A stretch of 5,207 nucleotides of DNA, taken from the NCBI GenBank assembly GCA_913776405.1, contig CAJYOV010000404.1:1-5207 (forward strand), given 5' to 3'. Below the pieces are notes generated by a model. The model saw only the letters and a list, made by a program, of their open reading frames with translations. It searched no databases and was not told the DNA's origin. A program made the translations under genes and the position numbers. Of this stretch, positions 1-4,926 are shown piece after piece (position 1 is the first letter of the stretch; each line of letters opens with the position of its first letter). Source of the DNA: Pseudobdellovibrionaceae bacterium. GTDB lineage: Bacteria; Bdellovibrionota; Bdellovibrionia; Bdellovibrionales; JAMPXM01.

Positions 1-491
1 GCGAAGCCTGCGTGCGCAAACTGGTACGTGAAGTAGTGAATCCACGATTTGTTCTTTTCACTTAATCCCCACTGAAACGAGGGATTCGCGTCTTGAGCTT
101 TCTGAAATTCGGCAAGTTTCAATTTCCAGCGGCCAATTGCAACATCGTCGCCGCCGAACGCGTAGGTCTCAGCGCGCGACATAAATTCAGTGCTGCGAAG
201 AGCGAATCCGCCGAGCGTGCGCTTTGCACTGGTATCTGCATGGATGGCCCGCTTCGCAAGATGACGAAGTGTCGGCGAAAACAGATTCGGTTCTTTTTCG
301 ATCATGGCTGCGTAGGCAGCGCCTTGAGTCTGAATGAAAGCTTCGTCCTCGAGAAAGACATCGAGCTGCTTATCCGCCTGTTCGAAGTTCTGATTGGTGG
401 CGAGAAAAACGAGCACGTTCAAAAACAAGAGCAGATAGGTAACAGGCGCTTTCGAAGGTCTCAAAAGACCAACCAGCCAAGGAAAGATCAT
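1..491 (-). CDS. Rhomboid-family intramembrane serine protease, N-terminal part (runs off the window)
   Basis: An open frame starts at ATG 491-489 and runs out of the window after 163 codons. The product opens with a short charged segment, then a clear membrane helix at about residues 17-32 (TYLLLFLNVLVFLATNQ). The visible end, from NPSFQWGLSEKNKSW to FTYQFAHAGF (about 136-163), matches the rhomboid region just before the second membrane helix: a WGL-type motif, then a Thr-x-x-Phe-x-His pattern. His160 would be the first conserved rhomboid histidine. The catalytic GxSG serine and the second histidine would lie beyond the window, so activity cannot be judged. Rhomboids cut membrane-anchored substrates inside the inner membrane. 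Between helix 1 and the rhomboid motif lie about 100 mostly hydrophilic, helix-rich residues, longer than in compact rhomboids such as GlpG. The start ATG overlaps the stop of the preceding small frame (ATGA), with no clear Shine-Dalgarno, so translation is probably coupled. Family call fairly sure; substrate unknown. Confidence 0.78.
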   Translation of the reverse strand, partial: MIFPWLVGLLRPSKAPVTYLLLFLNVLVFLATNQNFEQADKQLDVFLEDEAFIQTQGAAYAAMIEKEPNLFSPTLRHLAKRAIHADTSAKRTLGGFALRSTEFMSRAETYAFGGDDVAIGRWKLKLAEFQKAQDANPSFQWGLSEKNKSWIHYFTYQFAHAGF

Positions 492-715
492 TTCGCACCG
501 CGATTCGCGCCGCTTGCGTGCCCCAGCTTCGGACCGAGGGCTGAGCCATCGAGAAGATCTCGCGCGATCTCGTCAAATCCGTCTGCACTTGCCGGCTGAC
601 GATCGCGAGCGCGTTCGTCCGCATTGACAGAGGGCCGCGTTGTCTTTGCGAAGGCTTCAAGGTAGCCGTAAGCCATGCGCACGTGGCCCGCACGGTAAGC
701 GGCAACAACTAACAT
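488..715 (-). CDS. 75-codon small frame: separate coupled gene or frame-shifted C-terminus of the RDD/repeat protein
   Basis: The frame runs from ATG 715-713 to TGA 490-488. The ATG overlaps the stop of the RDD gene (ATGTTAG), and the TGA overlaps the rhomboid start (ATGA), a pattern typical of translationally coupled genes. No Shine-Dalgarno precedes the ATG. The product is soluble, with no membrane helix or signal peptide. It begins MLVVAAYRAGHVRMAYGYLE, which reads like the second helix of a TPR unit, and joins naturally to the end of the RDD protein (ESGAVDRSAAR) if the ribosome or the sequence shifts by -1. The later part contains ADGFDEIARDLLDG, also helix-like. The frame is closed by a TGA 15 bases before its ATG, so any shift must fall in that short interval. 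I favour a disrupted or shifted C-terminus over an independent gene, but cannot decide. No family is recognised. Confidence 0.5.
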   Translation of the reverse strand: MLVVAAYRAGHVRMAYGYLEAFAKTTRPSVNADERARDRQPASADGFDEIARDLLDGSALGPKLGHASGANRGAK

Positions 716-2559
716 CGTGCGGCACTGCGATCAACGGCACCACTTTCGCCGAGCTTAAAGCCGATTTCGAGAGTTTCGTCCCAAGCCTTGAAATCGTTGT
801 AGCGAGCCATCAGTTGATGACCGAGATAGATCCAGCCTTCATCCGACGGTTCGAGATCGATCCAAGATTCGCGAATTTTCGCGAGGTCTTTTGTACTTGA
901 TGCCAGCTCAACAAGTTTCGCGTTAGCTTCCGCAAAGAAGCTGCCTGACTTTTCAATGTCAGACGCGATCTTGGCCAGAGTTTCTCGAGCTTTGTCTTTT
1001 TGACCTTTTGCCATAAGCTCGAGACCCTCGATGTACGACTTCGCCGTCTCGTCTTCGACTTTCGATCTCAGCGACGCCAATTTTTTGTCATCGAGTCTCG
1101 AAGAACACGATTCACCGCGGAGGTAGGTCAAAGTGATGTCGTTGTTCTGCAGGAGGTCCTGATCATTTTCGACGGCCGTTGAAAGCCAATCGCATGCGGG
1201 TCTCGACGCCGACGCACAACCGATCGATGACGTTTCGTTTTGGCAGAACCAGCGAGACATCGCTAAACGTTGATCCGGCTCAAAGGCGGCAATAGACGAT
1301 TGAAGTGAGAGGCGAGCATCGTTCTGCCGATTCAGATTCCAAAGAGCCTTCATTCGCTCGCCCGCGAGGAAGTATCCTAACTCCTTCTGCGGCGGAAACT
1401 GATCCACGAGCGCCAATGCTTTTTCATCTTGGCGCTGAGCTGAGAGCTCTTTCATGGCGAGCACTCTCAAGAACGGAGCCGTCTTATTTGAGAGGTTCGC
1501 CAGCAACTCGTGAACACGGTTTTCGTGCTCGACAAGGGCCGTTTTGGCTTCGACTTCATCTTCCGGAAGTTCTGGCATACGAAGGAACGTGAGAGCCCGA
1601 CATGCGTCGCCTGGCGTTGCTGTCTCACAGGCTTTATCTAAATAAGACTGCGCAAGTTCCTCATCCGTCTTTTCCGCTAAACCGCGACCGAGATAGGCGA
1701 GATCTTTTTGATCCCCGTTCCACATCGCGTAATCGGCCTCTGCCTTCAAGCAGGCCTCGTCGATTGCGTCAGCCTCAAACAATGTCAACGCAACGCTCAT
1801 GCGACCTGGTTTCACTTCACCGTTGCCGGGGATCCAACTCTTTTCGGTGTCGCCGACTGCTGGACAGAGATCGCCTGAAGCTTCTAGATCTGCGACAACA
1901 GCTTTAGAACCGAAGCCGATTTGCGAAAGCTTAAAAGTCGAAACGAGTGCGACACAGGTAAGCATCGCGGCGAGAATCCCGCTCGAAAAAGCCATTTCAC
2001 TTAAAGCCGGCGGCCCTACCCGACGTTCGCGTTTCGAGACGACGACGGTGTCTGCAATTCGATCGTGAAACGGTCGGCGTCGCTCGTTGCTCAAGATTGC
2101 AAGCCATGGCAACCCTAGCATCAACACTTCAAGACAGAAGACGATTGAGCGCAAGAAAGCCGCCATGGGATTCAGCTGTCGCTGATCGGGCCACAACGTT
2201 TCGACCCGGAGACCGAAGATCAATTTCCCTGGCGTCGCTCGCCACTTCATCAAACAAAGAGTTTGGAATAAGACTATGACGGTCGCGGCTGTGAGACCCG
2301 CTGACACCGCAGCAACAAACCAAGCGTCATCGCTACCGACGAGCTGAGCTTCGAGAGCTTGGCGTTTGAAAGGTGCCATCGCGAGCGTGGCCAGCGGCGA
2401 GAACAGAATGAAATCAGCAATCGTTGCCGCCAACCGATCAACCGGTGCGGCTAAACGATTTTCGACGCGTGCTCGACGCGCTAACTCATGCTCTTGCTTA
2501 GAAACGAGAGAAGCCGGTTCGGCACCGGCTTCGTCGTGATTGACGTCTTTCAGAACCAT
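709..2559 (-). CDS. RDD-family membrane protein with C-terminal Cys-containing TPR/Sel1-like helical region
   Basis: The product is 616 residues. Residues about 36-176 form an RDD domain: the first motif is APVDRLAATIADFIL, followed by ATPGKLIFGLRV (108-118) and RRPFHDRIADTVVV (161-174), which match the Arg, GK-x-x-x-G-x-x-V and RP-x-HD positions of the family. Hydrophobic helices lie near 46-63, 79-103, 133-156 and 190-210. RDD proteins are membrane proteins, some linked to transport, but the role is usually unknown. After residue 215 comes about 400 residues of soluble, helix-rich sequence with A-x-x-x-L spacing. SYLDKACETATPGDAC (306-320) recalls Cys-rich Sel1/Hcp-type repeats. Eight cysteines (232, 270, 311, 320, 439, 448, 456, 485), an even number, plus a terminal Cys616, suggest disulfides and thus a periplasmic tail, although membrane topology is not certain. 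The Shine-Dalgarno is weak. The small downstream frame overlaps the stop. An RDD domain joined to a long repeat tail suggests a scaffold or receptor role, which is inference only. Confidence 0.85.
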   Translation of the reverse strand: MVLKDVNHDEAGAEPASLVSKQEHELARRARVENRLAAPVDRLAATIADFILFSPLATLAMAPFKRQALEAQLVGSDDAWFVAAVSAGLTAATVIVLFQTLCLMKWRATPGKLIFGLRVETLWPDQRQLNPMAAFLRSIVFCLEVLMLGLPWLAILSNERRRPFHDRIADTVVVSKRERRVGPPALSEMAFSSGILAAMLTCVALVSTFKLSQIGFGSKAVVADLEASGDLCPAVGDTEKSWIPGNGEVKPGRMSVALTLFEADAIDEACLKAEADYAMWNGDQKDLAYLGRGLAEKTDEELAQSYLDKACETATPGDACRALTFLRMPELPEDEVEAKTALVEHENRVHELLANLSNKTAPFLRVLAMKELSAQRQDEKALALVDQFPPQKELGYFLAGERMKALWNLNRQNDARLSLQSSIAAFEPDQRLAMSRWFCQNETSSIGCASASRPACDWLSTAVENDQDLLQNNDITLTYLRGESCSSRLDDKKLASLRSKVEDETAKSYIEGLELMAKGQKDKARETLAKIASDIEKSGSFFAEANAKLVELASSTKDLAKIRESWIDLEPSDEGWIYLGHQLMARYNDFKAWDETLEIGFKLGESGAVDRSAARC

Positions 2560-2565
2560 GACGTC

Positions 2566-2686
2566 TTATCGGAGAGTCAGAACTTTGACGGGAGTCGGAC
2601 CCGCGCCCAGCGCGCGAATCCGGTCGTACGAATTGTAGCGAGATGAGACGCCTTCGCCTGAGGGCGCCTGAGCGACCGTTACTCGA
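2566..2686 (-). other. Protein-like open frame without a start codon, filling the gap before the RDD gene
   Basis: Between the stop of the membrane-protein gene (TAA 2689-2687) and the RDD start lies a frame, +1 relative to the upstream gene, that reads RVTVAQAPSGEGVSSRYNSY and continues with a short segment ending in PVKVLTLR before TAA 2568-2566. Its composition is balanced and protein-like, whereas the other two frames are Arg/Ser-rich or broken. It contains no ATG, GTG or TTG, and it is open upstream into the last codons of the preceding gene. It may be the true C-terminus of that protein, separated by a one-base indel or a +1 shift at the stop, or a chance open stretch. No promoter or terminator is evident in this gap. 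Confidence 0.35.
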
Positions 2687-3373
2687 TTAGTTCGAGGCCG
2701 TAGACATTTGGTTCGCGGCGACTTTCATCGACAGCATTCGACCCGCCTGATCGAGTTTAAATTCGACCGTAGCGACAGGGCGGCTGACTTCGTTTACCAA
2801 TTGGTAAATTTCAGTCGTCGTTTCGCCCGACTGTGCGCGGTCGATCCAAACAGCTTTGTCGAACGCAACCGGCATCAATTCATGATTCTGATTGATGAAC
2901 TCTGCGCGATTTTGAATGTGCTTTGGACGGTCCGACTCTGCATCCGCACCAACCGTAGCGGAAAACTCGAGTTCCTGAAGTTTGCCGTGATCGAGGCGAA
3001 TCGCGTATTTGCCTTCAAGAGTACCGAAGACGAGCGAGTCTAACGATGACGGACGACGACCGAGGCTATGGGCGCCGAGCTCTTTCTTAGATAAGACTTT
3101 TACAAGAGAATCTTCGGCGTCCGTTGTGCCTGTCGGAACGCTTGCGATCCCACGACCTGCGCGCGGTTGATCGGCTTGATCAGATGACGACATCAAATTT
3201 TTGTTCGCAAGGGTCACAAGGACAACAACCGAAAGAAGTGATGTCGAGAGTGCGATCTTCGCGTGCTCGAGATCGAATCTCGTTTTGAGACTCTTCATTC
3301 GTTCGATCGTCTCAGGCTCTTGAACTCGAGACGTCATATCGATCACGTTGTTTTTGTTGTTTTGCTTTTTCAT
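2687..3373 (-). CDS. Unrecognised single-pass membrane-anchored protein
   Basis: The product is 228 residues from ATG 3373-3371, chosen because AGGGGG sits six bases upstream. A longer frame opens at GTG 3412 but has no ribosome binding site. The N-terminus is polar and basic (MKKQNNKNNV), residues 1-38 are probably cytoplasmic, and one membrane helix spans about 39-57 (KIALSTSLLSVVVLVTLAN). The rest (about 58-228) is then probably periplasmic and has no cysteine. It begins with a low-complexity Ser/Gly/Asp linker (about 61-90), followed by a domain of alternating strands, for example GKYAIRLDHGKLQELEFSAT (121-140) and RPVATVEFKLDQAGRMLSM (198-216), suggesting beta structure. I recognise no family. 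It lies between the S41 peptidase and the RDD gene and may share a transcript with the RDD and rhomboid genes. A membrane-tethered periplasmic domain could be a partner or substrate of the neighbouring proteases, but this is inference. The reading frame may continue past its stop by a +1 shift. Confidence 0.75.
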   Translation of the reverse strand: MKKQNNKNNVIDMTSRVQEPETIERMKSLKTRFDLEHAKIALSTSLLSVVVLVTLANKNLMSSSDQADQPRAGRGIASVPTGTTDAEDSLVKVLSKKELGAHSLGRRPSSLDSLVFGTLEGKYAIRLDHGKLQELEFSATVGADAESDRPKHIQNRAEFINQNHELMPVAFDKAVWIDRAQSGETTTEIYQLVNEVSRPVATVEFKLDQAGRMLSMKVAANQMSTASN

Positions 3374-3379
3374 CTGAGG

Positions 3380-3385
3380 CCCCCT
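3380..3385 (-). promoter_or_regulatory. Shine-Dalgarno that fixes the start of the membrane-protein gene
   Basis: AGGGGG lies six bases before ATG 3373-3371, a near-ideal distance. The alternative start at GTG 3412 has no purine-rich stretch in front of it. The site therefore shortens the longest open frame by 13 codons. Confidence 0.75.
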
Positions 3386-3489
3386 AGAAACCGAAGTGAA
3401 CATCGTTTTCACGTTAAGAACGATGCGAACTTCGTGCCGCGTGGAAAGCGATCTGAGTGCGTCTTGGCCCTCACACTCTGTCGAGGGTC

Positions 3490-3518
3490 TTTACATGCGC
3501 TCATCACGCTAACGACAA
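3490..3518 (-). promoter_or_regulatory. Weak sigma-70-type promoter candidate in the gap after the S41 gene
   Basis: TTGTCG (3518-3513) and TGTAAA (3495-3490) are separated by exactly 17 bases, each matching four of six consensus positions. The site would give a leader of about 110 bases before ATG 3373. The match is modest and could be chance. It is the best candidate I found in the 244-base gap between the S41 stop and the membrane-protein start, where I see no gene. Confidence 0.25.
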
Positions 3519-3571
3519 TCTTATCGGCTCAAACAAACAGAGATGAAAGGCTAGGCCTGCGAACTCAAGGT

Positions 3572-3586
3572 TTCTCTCTGAGAGAA
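3572..3586. repeat. Perfect inverted repeat TTCTCTC-T-GAGAGAA
   Basis: Seven-base arms are mirrored around one central base. The symmetry suits a dimeric DNA-binding protein better than an RNA hairpin, since the loop would be too tight. It lies about 32 bases beyond the S41 stop codon, next to a second inverted repeat at 3588-3604. No function is shown. Confidence 0.4.
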
Positions 3587-3587
3587 T

Positions 3588-3604
3588 TGTCTCAAGATGA
3601 GACA
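3588..3604 (-). repeat. Small hairpin just downstream of the S41 stop codon
   Basis: TGTCTCA and TGAGACA form a seven-base stem with a three-base loop, beginning about 13 bases after the S41 stop. On the minus strand it is followed by AATTCTCTC, not a run of T, so it is not a standard intrinsic terminator. It could protect the 3' end of the mRNA or be a weak terminator. Confidence 0.4.
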
Positions 3605-3617
3605 CGGGCCGAGATGC

Positions 3618-4853
3618 TTAGCGCGCAAGTGCAGAGACCGCTTCTTCGATCCACGAGTCTTCGCCGCGAAGAGCTTTCGCTAAATCGTAGTGAAGCTCTT
3701 TTTGTGGCGAAATACCTTCTAATTCAAGCGCACTGCCATCACCTGCGCGATAGCCTGCGATCGGGATAGAGATCGCGTAATCCCCGCCGCCAAGCGAACC
3801 CACTGGAAACCAACGCGCCATCACGACCTGGCCAGCGGTCGGCGTTCCCCAGACGCGCGCGCGTGGGGATTTTAAAAGTGCGTGCGTGAAAATCTCAGAG
3901 ACAGAGGACGTGCCGTCATCTGTAAGCACGATCACCGGCCCTTTGAAACAACCGTAATCTGGGAATGTCTTGAGTACGATCGCATCGGTCTCAGCGAGTT
4001 GAGAGAGTTGGCTTTCAGCGCTGAGCTCATCTCGCATTTCGACTTTATCTTGAGACTTTTCTCGAGGCGCCCGCCAGAGTTCGCCAATGCGGGGTTTGTC
4101 GCAGCGAAATGGCGAAAGTGCTCGCAACATCGCCGGAAAACTGCCGCCAGCGTTGTCTCGCAAATCAATGATCAGACCGCGGAACAGAGGTAAAGACTTT
4201 GCGATCTTCTCCCACTGGGTTTGTTCAAAGTACTGCGGAAGAAAGCTCGGGATTTTTAATAGACCAATATCCCGCGAGACACCCGTAAGCGACGGGCTCA
4301 AATCTTCGGCGAGGTCTGCGAGATCGAGATCGGCTTCTAGGAACTCCTTACCTCGAGCGATCTTATAATGACCCGCCGTCGATTGCGCCACTTGAGCCGT
4401 CATCGGCGTCTCACCGTTCACTGAAACGATTGCATCGCCGGGCTTAAGCCCCGCCAGATCCGCGGGGCTTTTTGCGAGAACAGAGATAATAACGAGCTCT
4501 CCGTCGATCGAACGCGCGCGAATGCCCGTATCGGACCCTTCATGTTCCCAAAGCCAGCGATTCTCAGAAGGCGAAAAAACATTGAGATGCGACGACCGAA
4601 TCGCGCCGAGCTTTCGGTTGATGTTCCGAATCGCCTTCGCTTTTGTAAACGACATGCCCGTCGTCTCCGCATCACACTGATCCAAAAACTCGACGACCTT
4701 CTCGTCCCCGCTCTTATAATAATTCTCGCGAATCAGTCGGCAAACTTCATGTGTCGCGCGGTTCTCCGTCCAAGCAATCGTATGCCCCACGCACGCAACC
4801 GCCGATCCCAAAAACAAAGCCGCGCCCATTCCTACCGAAATCACCCGATTCAC
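3618..4853 (-). CDS. Exported S41-family peptidase with PDZ domain (tail-specific/tricorn-like superfamily)
   Basis: I place the start at GTG 4853-4851, giving 411 residues, because GGAG precedes it by five bases. The upstream ATG at 4898 lies inside a terminator stem and has no ribosome site. The N-terminus is a signal peptide (basic MNR, then ISVGMGAALFLGSAVA), with Cys21 in a weak lipobox-like AVAC, so it may be a lipoprotein. A helical segment contains IRSSHLNVF with His89, as in the DSH motif of S41 proteins. A PDZ domain covers about 109-175 (GELVIISVLAKSPADLAGL, then KPGDAIVSVNG). The protease core includes GLIIDLRDNAGGSFP (about 226-240, oxyanion glycines) and TSSVSEIF with Ser317 as probable nucleophile and Glu320. 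The Lys expected 25 residues later is Gln342 (GTPTAGQ). Other cysteines (38, 60, 251, 302) could form two periplasmic disulfides. S41 enzymes trim or degrade proteins in the envelope. Family call sure; mechanism and substrate open. Confidence 0.88.
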   Translation of the reverse strand: MNRVISVGMGAALFLGSAVACVGHTIAWTENRATHEVCRLIRENYYKSGDEKVVEFLDQCDAETTGMSFTKAKAIRNINRKLGAIRSSHLNVFSPSENRWLWEHEGSDTGIRARSIDGELVIISVLAKSPADLAGLKPGDAIVSVNGETPMTAQVAQSTAGHYKIARGKEFLEADLDLADLAEDLSPSLTGVSRDIGLLKIPSFLPQYFEQTQWEKIAKSLPLFRGLIIDLRDNAGGSFPAMLRALSPFRCDKPRIGELWRAPREKSQDKVEMRDELSAESQLSQLAETDAIVLKTFPDYGCFKGPVIVLTDDGTSSVSEIFTHALLKSPRARVWGTPTAGQVVMARWFPVGSLGGGDYAISIPIAGYRAGDGSALELEGISPQKELHYDLAKALRGEDSWIEEAVSALAR

Positions 4854-4858
4854 AGAAT

Positions 4859-4862
4859 CTCC
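4859..4862 (-). promoter_or_regulatory. Shine-Dalgarno supporting the GTG start of the S41 gene
   Basis: GGAG stands five bases before GTG 4853-4851 and only a few bases after the T-run of the preceding terminator. The ATG at 4898 is preceded by CTCCATCTAGCTACT, with no purine-rich site. This decides the start at residue 16 of the longest open frame. Confidence 0.65.
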
Positions 4863-4866
4863 AAAC

Positions 4867-4895
4867 AAAAAAGCCGAGGCGTTGGCCTCGGCTTT
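4867..4895 (-). terminator. Strong intrinsic terminator after the sigma-54 regulator gene
   Basis: Arms 4870-4880 and 4885-4895 pair over 11 bases (core GCCGAGGC/GCCTCGGC) around a four-base loop. On the minus strand the stem is followed by six T (4872-4867). It starts 31 bases after the regulator's stop codon. On the plus strand only three T follow, so it acts mainly for minus-strand transcription. It overlaps the first 11 codons of the longest S41 open frame, which argues that those codons are not translated. Confidence 0.88.
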
Positions 4896-4926
4896 CATAG
4901 TAGCTAGATGGAGTAAGCAGTAAAGA

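Noticed and set aside
93..599. 168-codon plus-strand open frame
   Set aside because: It lies opposite the rhomboid and small-frame genes, is rich in Arg, Ser and Pro, and shows no motif; the minus-strand reading contains a clear rhomboid motif.
370..708. 112-codon minus-strand frame overlapping the small frame and rhomboid start
   Set aside because: It overlaps both better-supported frames entirely, has no ribosome site, and is rich in Arg, Ser and Thr as expected of a shadow frame.
2541..2567. Direct repeat TGACGTCTT (2541-2549 and 2559-2567) flanking the RDD start codon
   Set aside because: Nine bases with an 18-base period, largely inside coding sequence; more likely chance than an operator.
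3374..3412. Longer start (GTG 3412) for the single-pass membrane protein
   Set aside because: It has no ribosome binding site, whereas ATG 3373 has AGGGGG at ideal spacing.
3413..3510. Possible 31-codon minus-strand gene (MSACKDPRQSV onward) in the gap after the S41 gene
   Set aside because: There is no Shine-Dalgarno, no recognisable feature, and its length is within chance expectation.
3263..3769. 168-codon plus-strand frame spanning the gap after the S41 gene
   Set aside because: Arg/Leu/His-rich sequence opposite two real genes and the gap; no motif and no ribosome site.
4854..4898. Longer S41 start at ATG 4898 (15 extra codons)
   Set aside because: These codons are made of the terminator stem and T-run, no Shine-Dalgarno precedes the ATG, and the extra residues would mask a normal signal peptide that begins at the GTG.
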